Below, one piece after another: positions 53,032 through 63,764 of a DNA stretch of 64,000 bases (position 1 is the first letter of the stretch; every line of letters begins with the position of its first letter). Below the pieces are notes generated by a model. That model was not told where the DNA came from. It saw only the letters and a program-made list of their open reading frames with translations, and ran no database searches. This DNA is from Seohaeicola saemankumensis (lineage in GTDB: Bacteria; Pseudomonadota; Alphaproteobacteria; Rhodobacterales; Rhodobacteraceae), in contig NZ_JAIUZI010000002.1 of the NCBI RefSeq assembly GCF_020171285.1, positions 248,001-312,000 of the forward strand, given 5' to 3'. The translations under genes were made by a program, and so were the position numbers.

Positions 53032-54279
53032 TCAAAGGATCACGTCGGCGGCATCGAAACTGGCGGTGGAGAATCCTTCCAGCAACAGCGTGCCTGAACC
53101 GCCGAGGGCGGTCAGGTCGATCATCATGCCCGTCGGTCCGTCGGTCGCCGCTGCGCTGACGTCGGCAAAGGCCGTGATGTTGTAGGCGCTCAGGTCCAGT
53201 TGGTCGGCGCCGGTCCCGAAATCGGTGATCACGTCATTGCCGGCATCCAGGCCAAAGACGAAATCGTCGGCTCCGGCGCCGCCGGTTATCGTATCATTGC
53301 CGGTCCCGCCGTTGATCACGTCGTTGCTGTCGCCGCCGTCGATTGTGTCGTCGCCGCTGCCGCCGTCGATGATGTCCTTGCCGTTGCCACCGTCGATGGT
53401 GTCATCGCCGCCGCCGCCGAACAGGGTGTCGGCCTGGTTGCCGCCATCAATGGTATCGTCGCCGCCGCGTCCGCGGATCGTGTCCTTGCCGCCGCTGCCG
53501 ACCAGCGTGTCGGCATTCGATCCGCCCTTGAGCGTGTCGTTGCCGTCGCCGCCGTCGATGATGCCATCGACGATGGAGCCGTCGCGACCGACGTAGGTGT
53601 CGTTGTCGTCGCCCAGGTTCACATCGCCGATGATGGTGCCGCCGTTGACGACGGTGTCATCGCGCGAGGCCAGGTTAACCTCGCCGATGATCAGGCCCCA
53701 GTTCTGCACCACGTCGATGGTCTCGTAGGCGTGGTAGTAGTAGTTGGCTTCGCCTTGAATGGCATAGTTTTCACCTTGGATGATGCCGGTATTCACGATC
53801 AGGTTTGCGTTTGGATCATCCTGAACGTTGCTTCCCAACTGTATCGCGGCACCCCAGAGGTAATAGGCCGGGGTGCCTATCGCCTGGATCACCCCGCTGT
53901 TCATCACGGTTGCACCGCCGTTGGAAAAGAAGAGCCCGTCGTTGCCGGAAATCTCACCGGAGTTGTAGACGTCATTGAACGCCCCGGTGAAATACATCGC
54001 CGCAGCGCCATAGTATGACGCGACAGCGGACACCAGCCCGCCCTCAAAGACCGAAACGGTGCTGTAATCGCCCTGCAGGTAGGTCGCGTTCGAGCCGGCG
54101 GTGAGCAATTCGCCGCGGACCTGCACCGTTTGGTAGTCGCCGCTGCCTTGGATTGCGACGGTCGTTGTGCTGGCGACGGTGGCACCGTCGCTGATGAAAA
54201 TCCCTTCGTAATCCGTCGCGCCCAGATCGTAGCGCACACCGGTGCCGACAGAATTGAATGTAACAAATGTGACTGCCAT
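53032..54279 (-). CDS. RTX-repeat protein with beta-helix-like N-terminus
   Basis: A 415-residue protein. Residues 1-215 are Gly/Asn/Thr-rich with repeated strand-turn units (for example VNTGIIQGENYAIQG, VVNGGTIIGDVNLG), like a beta-helix or passenger domain. RTX nonapeptides follow to about residue 330 (GGGGDDTIDGGNGKDIIDGG), then ADDFVFGLDAGNDVITDFGTG and a C-terminal tail ending SFDAADVIL, which fits type I secretion signals. Probably exported and calcium-folded. No catalytic domain is seen. It differs from the RTX-Hint protein by lacking the Hint domain. Confidence 0.9.
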   Translation of the reverse strand: MAVTFVTFNSVGTGVRYDLGATDYEGIFISDGATVASTTTVAIQGSGDYQTVQVRGELLTAGSNATYLQGDYSTVSVFEGGLVSAVASYYGAAAMYFTGAFNDVYNSGEISGNDGLFFSNGGATVMNSGVIQAIGTPAYYLWGAAIQLGSNVQDDPNANLIVNTGIIQGENYAIQGEANYYYHAYETIDVVQNWGLIIGEVNLASRDDTVVNGGTIIGDVNLGDDNDTYVGRDGSIVDGIIDGGDGNDTLKGGSNADTLVGSGGKDTIRGRGGDDTIDGGNQADTLFGGGGDDTIDGGNGKDIIDGGSGDDTIDGGDSNDVINGGTGNDTITGGAGADDFVFGLDAGNDVITDFGTGADQLDLSAYNITAFADVSAAATDGPTGMMIDLTALGGSGTLLLEGFSTASFDAADVIL

Positions 54280-54493
54280 GCAGTTGCTCCCTTGTTCTAT
54301 CTATTTGCCCTTTGCGTCGCGGAACCGGCGCGATCGGGATGGCGGGTTCGCAAAATATGGCCGCCACACCGATGTGTTAGCCGCTGTATCGAATTCCGTC
54401 AGCGGTAATATGATCGCGATCTTCCCCGTTAAGGTGCCCGCGTGGCGGCGTGCGTGATTTTGTTTGCATCGACTCGGAAGCTGCGCTAGTAAA

Positions 54494-54507
54494 TGAACAA
54501 GTGTTCA
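54494..54507. promoter_or_regulatory. TetR-type palindrome upstream of ivd
   Basis: TGAACA-AG-TGTTCA is a perfect 6-bp inverted repeat 26 bases before the ivd start (54533). Its form resembles operators of TetR-type acyl-CoA catabolism regulators. No regulator gene is in the window. Confidence 0.5.
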
Positions 54508-54532
54508 ATTCATGAGGGGGAGGAGCCGGCTC

Positions 54533-55696
54533 ATGTTTAATGCAACGATGAAATTCGATCTGGGTGAGGACGTGAACGCGCTGCGCGAGATGGTGCACCG
54601 CTGGGCGCAGGACCGGGTCAAGCCGATGGCGGCCGAGATCGACAGTACCAACGCCTTCCCGAACGAGCTGTGGCGCGAGATGGGCGATCTGGGCCTGCTG
54701 GGTGTGACCGTTGACGAAGAGTTCGGCGGTGCCGGCATGTCCTATCTGGCGCATGTGATCGCGGTGGAAGAGATCGCGCGGGCCAGCGCCAGCGTGTCGC
54801 TTTCTTATGGCGCGCATTCGAACCTTTGCGTGAACCAGATCAAGCTGAACGGCACGACCGAGCAGAAGCAGAAGTACCTGCCGGGGCTGATTTCGGGCGA
54901 GAATGTGGGCGCGCTGGCGATGTCCGAGGCGGGCGCCGGCAGCGACGTGGTGTCGATGAAGCTGCGCGCCGAAAAGCGCAACGATCATTACCGGTTGAAC
55001 GGCAACAAATACTGGATAACCAACGGACCGGACGCCGATACGCTGGTGGTCTATGCCAAGACCGACCCCGAGGCCGGGTCCAAAGGCATCACCGCCTTTC
55101 TGATCGAGAAATCGTTCAAGGGGTTCTCGACCAGCCCGCATTTCGACAAGCTGGGCATGCGCGGCTCGAACACCGCCGAGCTGATTTTTGAAGACGTCGA
55201 GGTGCCGTTTGAAAACGTGCTGGGCGAGGAAGGGCGCGGCGTTGCCGTTCTGATGTCCGGGCTTGATTACGAACGCGTGGTTCTGGCCGGGATCGGCACC
55301 GGCATCATGGCGGCCTGCCTTGACGAGATCATGCCCTACCTAGCCGAGCGCAAGCAGTTCGGCCAGCCAATCGGGAATTTCCAGCTGATGCAGGGCAAGA
55401 TCGCCGACATGTACACGGCGATGAACTCGGCCCGCGCCTATGTCTACGAGGTCGCCAAAGCCTGCGACAACGGCACCGTGACCCGGCAGGACGCGGCGGC
55501 GTGCTGTCTCTATGCCTCTGAAGAGGCAATGAAACAGGCGCATCAGGCGGTGCAGGCGATGGGCGGGGCCGGGTACCTGTCCGACAACGCGGTTGGCCGC
55601 ATCTTCCGCGATGCCAAGCTGATGGAGATCGGCGCCGGCACCTCGGAAATCCGGCGCATGCTGGTCGGCCGCGAACTGATGGCGTCGATGAAATGA
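54533..55696 (+). CDS. ivd: isovaleryl-CoA dehydrogenase
   Basis: A 387-residue acyl-CoA dehydrogenase that oxidises isovaleryl-CoA to 3-methylcrotonyl-CoA with FAD. It shows [36 protein letters not shown] and the segment near the catalytic Glu in [12 protein letters not shown]. The start at 54533 ([14 protein letters not shown]) matches family starts and follows a GGAGGAG site; an upstream ATG at 54512 is weaker. It begins the leucine operon; its stop overlaps the ligase start by ATGA. Confidence 0.96.
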   Translation: MFNATMKFDLGEDVNALREMVHRWAQDRVKPMAAEIDSTNAFPNELWREMGDLGLLGVTVDEEFGGAGMSYLAHVIAVEEIARASASVSLSYGAHSNLCVNQIKLNGTTEQKQKYLPGLISGENVGALAMSEAGAGSDVVSMKLRAEKRNDHYRLNGNKYWITNGPDADTLVVYAKTDPEAGSKGITAFLIEKSFKGFSTSPHFDKLGMRGSNTAELIFEDVEVPFENVLGEEGRGVAVLMSGLDYERVVLAGIGTGIMAACLDEIMPYLAERKQFGQPIGNFQLMQGKIADMYTAMNSARAYVYEVAKACDNGTVTRQDAAACCLYASEEAMKQAHQAVQAMGGAGYLSDNAVGRIFRDAKLMEIGAGTSEIRRMLVGRELMASMK

Positions 55697-57222
55697 CACC
55701 GAACCTGCCCGGGTTGGATCGGGCGGGGCGCTGGGACATCCCGGCGCGGCTGAACATGGCCGCGCAATGTCTGGCGGACCCCGACGGATCCACCGCCATC
55801 ATTGATCTGACCGGGGGGGGGCGGCGGGACGTCTCGCGCGCGGACCTGGCCCGGATGAGTGATGGCCTGGCCCGGCATCTGCTGCGGCAGGTGAAACCGG
55901 GCGACCGGGTCGGTGTGCTGCTGAGCCAGACGCCCTGGTGCGCGGCGGCGCATCTGGCGATCTGGAAAATCGGCGCGATTTCAGTGCCTTTGTTCAAGCT
56001 GTTCCAGCAGGACGCGTTGCGGTCGCGCATCGGGGACGCCGATTTGCATGTGGTGCTGACGGACCTTGAGGGCGCCCGGTTGCTCGGCGATCTGGCGACA
56101 CCGCTGATGGCCGATCAGGTCGGCGAAGACGGCCCGCCGGTCGACTTTGCTGATACCGGCCCCGAGGATCCGGCGGTCTTGATCTATACCTCGGGCACAA
56201 CCGGTTCGCCCAAGGGCGCGCTGCATGGTCACCGGGTGCTGACCGGTCATCTGCCGGGGGTCGCGCTGAGTCACGATCTGCTTGGGCAATCCGGCGATTG
56301 CCTGTGGACGCCGGCAGACTGGGCCTGGATCGGCGGGCTGTTCGATGTGCTGATGCCCGGCCTCGCGTTGCGTGTGCCTGTTGTTGCAGCCCGTATGCAG
56401 AAGTTTACCGCTCGGGAGGCCGCGGACGTCATCCGGCGCGGCGGCGTGCGCAACGTGTTTTTTCCGCCGACGGCCCTGCGGATGCTGAAATCCGAGAATG
56501 CGGTCCTGTCGGGGCTGCGATCGGTGGCGTCGGGCGGTGAGCCGCTGGGCGCCGAGATGCTGGCCTGGGGCCGCGAGGCGCTGGGGGTGACGATCAACGA
56601 ATTCTACGGTCAGACCGAATGCAACATGACCGTCAGCGCCTGTGGCGCGCGGTTCAGCCCGATGCCCGGTGCAATTGGCAAACCTGTACCCGGCCACGAG
56701 GTAGCGGTTCTGGACGCCGACGGCCATCCCACGATGGACGAAGGCGACGTCGCGGTGCGTCGCGGCTCTGCTTCGATGCTGCTGGAGTACTGGCGCAACC
56801 CGCAGGCAACGACGGAGAAGTTTCGCGGCGACTGGCTGATCACCGGCGACCGGGGGCAATGGCAGGGCGACTACCTGCGCTTTGTCGGGCGCGAGGATGA
56901 TGTCATCACCTCGGCCGGTTACCGCATCGGCCCCGCCGAGATCGAAGATTGCCTGCTGACCCATCCCGCCGTGGCCACGGTGGGGGTTGTCGGCAAACCC
57001 GACCCGCTGCGCACCGAGATCGTCAAGGCCTATGTGGTGCTGAAACCCGGCTCCGAGGTTTCCGCCGAAACGCTGCAGGACTGGGTGAAAGAGCGCCTGG
57101 CAAGCTATTCATATCCAAGGGAAATCACCTTTCTCGATGCCTTGCCCATGACTGTAACGGGCAAGGTGATCCGCAAAGAGCTGAAACGCCGCGCGGCGGC
57201 GGAAGAGGAGATGTCACAGTGA
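55693..57222 (+). CDS. acyl-CoA synthetase (AMP-forming)
   Basis: A 509-residue ANL-superfamily ligase. The P-loop is [19 protein letters not shown], the adenine motif region is [12 protein letters not shown], and the hinge segment is [25 protein letters not shown]. The C-terminal Lys is in [14 protein letters not shown]. It activates a carboxylic acid to its CoA ester. Set between ivd and mccB with overlapping codons on both sides, it may feed isovalerate or acetoacetate-type acids into the pathway; the substrate is inferred only. Confidence 0.9.
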   Translation: MTPNLPGLDRAGRWDIPARLNMAAQCLADPDGSTAIIDLTGGGRRDVSRADLARMSDGLARHLLRQVKPGDRVGVLLSQTPWCAAAHLAIWKIGAISVPLFKLFQQDALRSRIGDADLHVVLTDLEGARLLGDLATPLMADQVGEDGPPVDFADTGPEDPAVLIYTSGTTGSPKGALHGHRVLTGHLPGVALSHDLLGQSGDCLWTPADWAWIGGLFDVLMPGLALRVPVVAARMQKFTAREAADVIRRGGVRNVFFPPTALRMLKSENAVLSGLRSVASGGEPLGAEMLAWGREALGVTINEFYGQTECNMTVSACGARFSPMPGAIGKPVPGHEVAVLDADGHPTMDEGDVAVRRGSASMLLEYWRNPQATTEKFRGDWLITGDRGQWQGDYLRFVGREDDVITSAGYRIGPAEIEDCLLTHPAVATVGVVGKPDPLRTEIVKAYVVLKPGSEVSAETLQDWVKERLASYSYPREITFLDALPMTVTGKVIRKELKRRAAAEEEMSQ

Positions 57223-58823
57223 AACTGCAATCCAAGGCCATGCCATCATCGGAAGCCTTCAAGGCCAACCGGGCCGCGCATCTCGAAGCGCTGGAGACCA
57301 TCCGCGCCGCCGCCGAGGCCGCCCGGATGGGCGGCGGCGAGAAATCGCGCGCCCGCCACGAAAGCCGGGGCAAGATGCTGCCGCGCCGCCGCGTGGCGAA
57401 CCTGCTCGATCCCGGATCGCCGTTCCTTGAGATCGGCGCGACTGCGGCCCATGACATGTACGGCGACGCTGCCCCCTGCGCCGGGGTGATCGCAGGCATC
57501 GGCCGGGTGCACGGGCAAGAGGTCATGGTCGTCTGCAACGATGCCACGGTCAAGGGCGGCACCTATTACCCGATGACGGTCAAGAAGCACCTGCGCGCGC
57601 AGGAGATCGCCGCCGAATGCGAATTGCCCTGCATCTATCTCGTGGACTCGGGCGGTGCCAACCTGCCGAACCAGGACGAGGTGTTCCCAGACCGCGACCA
57701 TTTCGGCCGTATCTTCTATAACCAGGCCAACATGTCGGCGCGCGGCATCCCGCAGATTGCCGTGGTGATGGGGTCCTGCACCGCCGGCGGCGCCTATGTG
57801 CCGGCGATGTCGGATGTCACCATCATCGTCAAGGAACAGGGCACCATCTTTCTGGCCGGCCCGCCGCTGGTCAAGGCCGCCACCGGCGAGGTGGTCAGCG
57901 CCGAGGATCTGGGTGGCGGCGACGTGCACACCCGTCTCAGCGGTGTCGCCGACTACCTTGCCGAGGATGACGCCCATGCCCTGGCGCTGGCGCGCCGCGC
58001 GGTGCAGCAGCTGAACCGACGCAAACCGCAGACCGTCGCCTGGCAAAGCCCGGAAGAGCCCGCCTATGACCCCGAGGAAATCCTCGGTGTGGTGCCTGGC
58101 GATCTGCGCACCCCCTATGACATCCGCGAGGTGATCGCGCGGCTGGTCGACGGATCGCGCTTTGACGAATTCAAACCGCGCTTCGGCGAAACCATCGTCT
58201 GCGGCTTTGCCCATCTCAAGGGCTGCCCGATCGGCATCATCGCCAACAATGGCGTGCTGTTCTCTGAGTCCGCCCAGAAGGCGGCGCATTTCGTGGAACT
58301 CTGCAGCCAGCGGCATATCCCGCTGGTGTTCCTGCAAAATATCACCGGCTTCATGGTGGGCCGCAAATACGAAAACGAAGGCATCGCGCGCCACGGGGCC
58401 AAGATGGTCACCGCCGTCGCCACCACCAAGGTGCCAAAGGTCACTATGCTGGTCGGCGGCTCCTTCGGCGCCGGGAACTACGGCATGTCGGGCCGCGCCT
58501 ACCAGCCGCGTTTCCTTTGGACCTGGCCCAACAGCCGCATCTCGGTGATGGGCGGCGAACAGGCCGCCGGCGTGCTGGCGACGGTGAAACGTGACGGCAT
58601 CGAACGCGCGGGCGGCAGCTGGTCGGCCGAGGAAGAGGCCGAATTCAAACGCCCCACGCTGGAGATGTTCGAACACCAGAGCCACCCGCTCTATGCTTCG
58701 GCCCGGCTTTGGGACGACGGTGTGATCGACCCGCGCAAATCCCGCGACGTGCTGGCTCTGTCGCTCTCGGCGGCCTTGAACGCGCCGATCGAGGACACCC
58801 GTTTCGGCATCTTCCGGATGTAG
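57219..58823 (+). CDS. mccB: methylcrotonoyl-CoA carboxylase, carboxyltransferase subunit
   Basis: A 534-residue beta subunit. It carries carboxyltransferase motifs [42 protein letters not shown] and [18 protein letters not shown]. It carboxylates 3-methylcrotonyl-CoA with the biotin subunit. A GTG start at 57219 overlaps the ligase stop (GTGA) and gives the family length. The longer frame upstream is antisense-type noise. Confidence 0.95.
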   Translation: MKLQSKAMPSSEAFKANRAAHLEALETIRAAAEAARMGGGEKSRARHESRGKMLPRRRVANLLDPGSPFLEIGATAAHDMYGDAAPCAGVIAGIGRVHGQEVMVVCNDATVKGGTYYPMTVKKHLRAQEIAAECELPCIYLVDSGGANLPNQDEVFPDRDHFGRIFYNQANMSARGIPQIAVVMGSCTAGGAYVPAMSDVTIIVKEQGTIFLAGPPLVKAATGEVVSAEDLGGGDVHTRLSGVADYLAEDDAHALALARRAVQQLNRRKPQTVAWQSPEEPAYDPEEILGVVPGDLRTPYDIREVIARLVDGSRFDEFKPRFGETIVCGFAHLKGCPIGIIANNGVLFSESAQKAAHFVELCSQRHIPLVFLQNITGFMVGRKYENEGIARHGAKMVTAVATTKVPKVTMLVGGSFGAGNYGMSGRAYQPRFLWTWPNSRISVMGGEQAAGVLATVKRDGIERAGGSWSAEEEAEFKRPTLEMFEHQSHPLYASARLWDDGVIDPRKSRDVLALSLSAALNAPIEDTRFGIFRM

Positions 58824-58835
58824 GGGCGTTCCATG

Positions 58836-58882
58836 TTTCATCTCTTTCAAAATACTCCGGGGGTACGGGGGCTGGCCCCCGT
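58836..58882 (-). repeat. intergenic hairpin element, copy B
   Basis: Read on the minus strand: stem ACGGGGGC-CA-GCCCCCGT, then the tail CCCCCGGAGTATTTTGAAAG and onward to ATGAAA. Against copy A (10025-10073) two stem positions differ on each side and stay paired. It occupies most of the mccB-mccA gap (58824-58910). Confidence 0.8.
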
Positions 58883-58910
58883 CCCGCAGCCTGCAGCAGG
58901 GAGCTGACCG

Positions 58911-60848
58911 ATGTTCGACACGATATTGATTGCCAACCGGGGCGAGATCGCCTGCCGCGTGATGGAAACCGCGCAGGCCATGGGGGTGCGCTGCGTCGCG
59001 GTCTATTCCGATGCGGACGCGGCCGCCAAACATGTGGCGATGGCCGATACCGCCGTGCACATCGGCGAGCCCGCGCCCAAGGACAGCTATCTGCGCGGGG
59101 ATGCGATCATCGCCGCCGCTCTGGAAACCGGGGCGCAGGGCATCCACCCGGGCTATGGGTTCCTGTCCGAGAACCCCGATTTTGTCGAGGCGGTCGAGGC
59201 CGCCGGTCTGACCTTTATCGGGCCATCGGCCAGGGCGATCCGGGCGATGGGGCTGAAGGATGCCGCCAAGGCGCTGATGGAAAAGGCCGGCGTGCCTGTG
59301 GTGCCGGGCTATCACGGCGCCAATCAGGATCCCGAGCACCTCAGCGGTGCGGCGGATACCATCGGCTACCCGGTGCTGATCAAGGCGGTTGCCGGTGGTG
59401 GCGGCAAGGGGATGCGGCTGGTCGAAAGACCGGAAGATTTTGCCGAGGCGCTGAAAAGCGCGCAGGGCGAGGCGACCACGGCCTTTGGCAATCCCGATGT
59501 GCTGATCGAGAAATTCGTGACCAAGCCGCGCCATATCGAGGTGCAGGTTTTTGGCGACGGCACCCATGCGGTGCATCTGTTTGAACGCGACTGCTCGCTG
59601 CAGCGCCGCCACCAGAAGGTGATCGAGGAGGCGCCCGCGCCAGGGATGACCGAGGAAATGCGCGCCGCGATGGGGCAGGCCGGGGTGCGCGCCGCCGAGG
59701 CGATCGGCTACAAGGGCGCGGGCACGGTGGAATTCATCGTCGACGGCTCGGACGGGCTGCGCCCCGACCGGTTCTGGTTCATGGAGATGAACACCCGGTT
59801 GCAGGTGGAACACCCGGTGACCGAGCTGATCACCGGTATCGACCTGGTCGAATGGCAGCTGCGCGTGGCTGCGGGCGAAAGCCTGCCCCTGCGGCAGGAG
59901 CAGATGTCGATCCGGGGCCACGCCTTCGAGGCGCGGCTTTATGCCGAGGATGTGCCGAAAGGCTTCCTGCCGGCCACCGGCACCCTGACCCATCTGGAGT
60001 TCCCCGACGGCTGCCGCGCCGACAGCGGCGTGCGCGCGGGCGACACCATCAGCCCCTGGTATGACCCGATGATTTCCAAGGTCATCGTGCACGGCCCCAC
60101 CCGCGCGGTTGCGCTGTCACGGCTGGGCCGGGCGCTGGCGGCGACGCAGGTTGGCGGCACCGTGACCAACCTTGCCTTCCTCGGGGCGCTGGCGGCGCAT
60201 GAGGGCTTTGCGGCGGGCGAGGTCGATACCGGCCTCATTGCCCGCGATCTGGAGGCGCTGGTGACGCCGCCGCATGTCAGTGGGGTCCACAAGGTGGCGG
60301 CCGGGATGCAGGCGCTTGGCCTGACGGAGAGCGGGCCGGAAACCGGCTTCACCCTGTGGGAACCGCTGCACCGGTCGGTCACGCTGAGTCGCGAGGGAGA
60401 CAGCCTTGAGGCCGATGTCCAGGTGCTTGGCCCGGATTGCCAGCACTGGCAGATTGGGGAGGACCGGCTTGAGGCGCGGCGCGTGGGCGGCGCCTGGCAG
60501 ATCGACGGGCAGGACATGCCCCCGGTGTCGCAGGCCGGATCGGTGATCACCGTGTTCGATGGCTATGGCATCGCCTTCGACGTGGTCGACCCGCTGGACC
60601 GCGCCGCGAGTGCCGCTGGCGACGGAAACCTGATCGAGGCGCCGATGCCGGGGCTGGTCAAGGCGGTGTTTGCCGAGGCCGGGCAGGCGGTAAAGGAAGG
60701 CGACCGTCTTGCCATTCTGGAGGCGATGAAGATGGAACATTCGCTTTTGGCGGCGCGTGATGGCATCGTGGCCGAAGTGCTGGCCGAGGCCGGCGCGCAG
60801 GTCGAGGCCGGCGCGGCGCTGGTGCGGCTGGACGCGCAGGACGACTGA
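58911..60848 (+). CDS. mccA: methylcrotonoyl-CoA carboxylase, biotin carboxylase/biotin carrier subunit
   Basis: A 645-residue alpha subunit with an ATP-grasp biotin carboxylase (MFDTILIANRGEIACRVMETAQ; AVAGGGGKGMRLV; FMEMNTRLQVEHPVTE) and a C-terminal biotinyl domain with EAMKMEHSLLA, whose Lys carries biotin. It loads CO2 for MccB. It follows mccB after 87 bases that hold the hairpin element. Confidence 0.96.
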   Translation: MFDTILIANRGEIACRVMETAQAMGVRCVAVYSDADAAAKHVAMADTAVHIGEPAPKDSYLRGDAIIAAALETGAQGIHPGYGFLSENPDFVEAVEAAGLTFIGPSARAIRAMGLKDAAKALMEKAGVPVVPGYHGANQDPEHLSGAADTIGYPVLIKAVAGGGGKGMRLVERPEDFAEALKSAQGEATTAFGNPDVLIEKFVTKPRHIEVQVFGDGTHAVHLFERDCSLQRRHQKVIEEAPAPGMTEEMRAAMGQAGVRAAEAIGYKGAGTVEFIVDGSDGLRPDRFWFMEMNTRLQVEHPVTELITGIDLVEWQLRVAAGESLPLRQEQMSIRGHAFEARLYAEDVPKGFLPATGTLTHLEFPDGCRADSGVRAGDTISPWYDPMISKVIVHGPTRAVALSRLGRALAATQVGGTVTNLAFLGALAAHEGFAAGEVDTGLIARDLEALVTPPHVSGVHKVAAGMQALGLTESGPETGFTLWEPLHRSVTLSREGDSLEADVQVLGPDCQHWQIGEDRLEARRVGGAWQIDGQDMPPVSQAGSVITVFDGYGIAFDVVDPLDRAASAAGDGNLIEAPMPGLVKAVFAEAGQAVKEGDRLAILEAMKMEHSLLAARDGIVAEVLAEAGAQVEAGAALVRLDAQDD

Positions 60849-60854
60849 GCCTGT

Positions 60855-60900
60855 GCCCGGGTCCGGGCGTGGGATTCGGGTATTTGGGATCAGAAAGAAG
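60855..60900 (+). repeat. degenerate intergenic hairpin element, copy C
   Basis: A 6-bp stem GCCCGG/CCGGGC is followed by a tail with GGGTATTTGGGATCAGAAAG, similar in layout to copies A and B but with less sequence identity. It lies between mccA and the HMG-CoA lyase gene. Confidence 0.45.
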
Positions 60901-60916
60901 CAGGGAGGAGTGGCGC

Positions 60917-61774
60917 ATGACCGGCGAACGGGTCGAAATCTTTGAAGTGGGTCCGCGCGACGGGTTGCAGAACGAAAAGCGGGAAATCCCGGTCGCCGAA
61001 AAGGTGGCTCTGGTGGATTGCCTGAGCCGGGCCGGGTTCAACCGCATCGAATGCGCCAGTTTCGTGAGCCCGAAATGGGTGCCGCAGATGGCCGGGTCGG
61101 ACCAGGTGCTGGCCGGCATCGTCCGGGCAGACGGGGTGCGCTATGCCGCGCTGACGCCGAACATGCGCGGATACGAGGATGCGGTGGCGGCTGGCGCCGA
61201 TGAGATCGCGGTGTTCGCCTCGGCCAGCGAGGGGTTTTCCAAGGCGAACATCAACGCCACCATCGCGGAATCGATTGCCCGGTTCGAACCGATTCTGGCC
61301 GCGGCCCGCCATATCGATCTGCCGGTGCGCGGATACATCTCTTGCGTGACCGACTGCCCGTTTGATGGCCCAACCGCGCCGCAATCGGTGGCCGAGGTGG
61401 CCGACCGGCTGTTTGCGCTGGGCTGCTATGAGATCTCGCTGGGCGATACCATCGGACAGGGCACGCCGGACAGCGTGGCGCGGATGTTGCTGGCGGTGCG
61501 CGAGCGGGTGCCGGTGACCCGGCTGGCGGGTCACTTCCACGATACCGAGGGCCATGCGCTGGCCAATATCGACGCCTCGCTGAGCCTGGGCGTGCGGGTG
61601 TTCGACGCCGCCGTCGGCGGGCTGGGCGGTTGCCCCTATGCGCCTGGGGCCAGCGGTAACGTCGCCACCGAGGCGGTGCACGAGCATCTGACCCGGCTGG
61701 GGTATGACACCGGTTTGGATGGTGCGGTTCTGGAGCAGGCGGCAGAGATGGCACGTGCCATGCGGCAGGGGTAG
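60917..61774 (+). CDS. hydroxymethylglutaryl-CoA lyase
   Basis: A 285-residue TIM-barrel lyase that splits HMG-CoA to acetyl-CoA and acetoacetate. Motifs: VGPRDGLQNEKREI, FVSPKWVPQMAG, GYISCVTDCPFDG, LAGHFHDTEGHALANI (metal His-x-His) and the signature VGGLGGCPYAPGASGNVATE with the catalytic Cys. The start at 60917 follows GGGAGGAG. It completes the leucine pathway before the hydratase gene, though genetic order places it ahead of that gene. Confidence 0.95.
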   Translation: MTGERVEIFEVGPRDGLQNEKREIPVAEKVALVDCLSRAGFNRIECASFVSPKWVPQMAGSDQVLAGIVRADGVRYAALTPNMRGYEDAVAAGADEIAVFASASEGFSKANINATIAESIARFEPILAAARHIDLPVRGYISCVTDCPFDGPTAPQSVAEVADRLFALGCYEISLGDTIGQGTPDSVARMLLAVRERVPVTRLAGHFHDTEGHALANIDASLSLGVRVFDAAVGGLGGCPYAPGASGNVATEAVHEHLTRLGYDTGLDGAVLEQAAEMARAMRQG

Positions 61775-61779
61775 GGCGG

Positions 61780-61800
61780 AGATTTTTCGACGAAAAATCT
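61780..61800. repeat. AT-rich perfect hairpin
   Basis: Arms AGATTTTTCG and CGAAAAATCT surround a single base. It lies in the 62-base gap between the HMG-CoA lyase and hydratase genes, and is similar in style to those at 20693 and 41445. Confidence 0.75.
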
Positions 61801-61836
61801 TGCGGTGGTGCGCGAGAAATTGAGGAAAGGGCGACC

Positions 61837-62622
61837 ATGTACGAAACGATCAAGGTGGAAACCGATGCGCGCGGGGTTGCGACGCTGAAACTGGCGCGCG
61901 CCGAAAAGCACAATGCGATGTCGGCGCAGATGATTGCGGATCTGGCGGCGGCGGCGGAGGCGCTGGCGGCCGATGACGCGATCCGCGTCGTGGTTCTGAC
62001 CGGCGAGGGAAAATCTTTCTGCGCGGGCGGCGATCTGGCGTGGATGCAGCAGCAGATGGCGGCGGATGCCGAGACCCGGTTCGTCGAGGCGCGCAAGCTG
62101 GCCGAGGCGCTGAACAAGCTCAACACCTTGCCGAAGCCGATGATCGGGGCGATCCAGGGCAACACTTTTGGCGGCGGTGTCGGGCTGGCCAGCGTCTGCG
62201 ACGTGGCGATTGGCGCCGATCACCTCAAGATGGGGCTGACCGAGACCAAGCTGGGGCTGATTCCGGCCACCATCGGGCCCTATGTGATCGCGCGGATGGG
62301 CGAGGCGCGGGCCCGCCGGGTGTTCATGTCGGCGCGGCTGTTTGGCGCAGCCGAGGCGGTGGAACTGGGTCTGCTGGCGCGCGCGGTGCCGCTGGAGGAG
62401 CTGGAGGCCGCAGTGGAGGCCGAAGTTGTGCCTTATCTGTCCTGCGCCCCCGGCGCGGTTGCGGCGGCCAAGAAACTGACGCGCGATCTGGGTCCGCGGA
62501 TCGACGAGGACACCATAGATCATACGATCCGGGCCCTGGTGGCCTGCTGGGAAGGTCAGGAGGCGGTCGAGGGGATCGGGGCGTTTTTCGACCGGCGCGC
62601 GCCGCGTTGGCAGCAGTCGTGA
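61837..62622 (+). CDS. liuC: enoyl-CoA hydratase/isomerase family protein (methylglutaconyl-CoA hydratase)
   Basis: A 261-residue crotonase-fold protein. It has the oxyanion-hole segments SFCAGGDLAWMQQQM and IQGNTFGGGVGLASVCDVAIG, and TETKLGLIPATIGPYV. Within this cluster the missing step is hydration of 3-methylglutaconyl-CoA to HMG-CoA, so liuC is the best assignment. An AGGAAAGG site precedes the ATG. It is the last gene of the leucine set. Confidence 0.9.
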   Translation: MYETIKVETDARGVATLKLARAEKHNAMSAQMIADLAAAAEALAADDAIRVVVLTGEGKSFCAGGDLAWMQQQMAADAETRFVEARKLAEALNKLNTLPKPMIGAIQGNTFGGGVGLASVCDVAIGADHLKMGLTETKLGLIPATIGPYVIARMGEARARRVFMSARLFGAAEAVELGLLARAVPLEELEAAVEAEVVPYLSCAPGAVAAAKKLTRDLGPRIDEDTIDHTIRALVACWEGQEAVEGIGAFFDRRAPRWQQS

Positions 62623-62811
62623 TAAACCGTTGTCCAAAAGGATAAATTCCAAAAACGAAATGTGACGATATTTTCCTCCTGCGGCGATTCAACCGCCCCT
62701 TTTGGGGGTCAGGCTTGGTTGACGCTCTGAGGCGGCAGGGGTAGAGAAAGCGACAGGTCAACACGCCAATTGACGGTGCGCGCGACACCGCGCACAGGAA
62801 AGGAGCCACTC

Positions 62812-63701
<890 letters not shown>

Positions 63702-63764
63702 GAGCCGCGCGCCTGATCCGGGCCGGGGGCCCGGACAAACGCGCGCGGGGATGGAGACGACCTG

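Noticed and set aside
57246..60092. Minus-strand open frame of 948 codons across mccB and mccA
   Set aside because: Spans two well-supported genes on the other strand; the product is His/Arg-rich with no recognisable domain.
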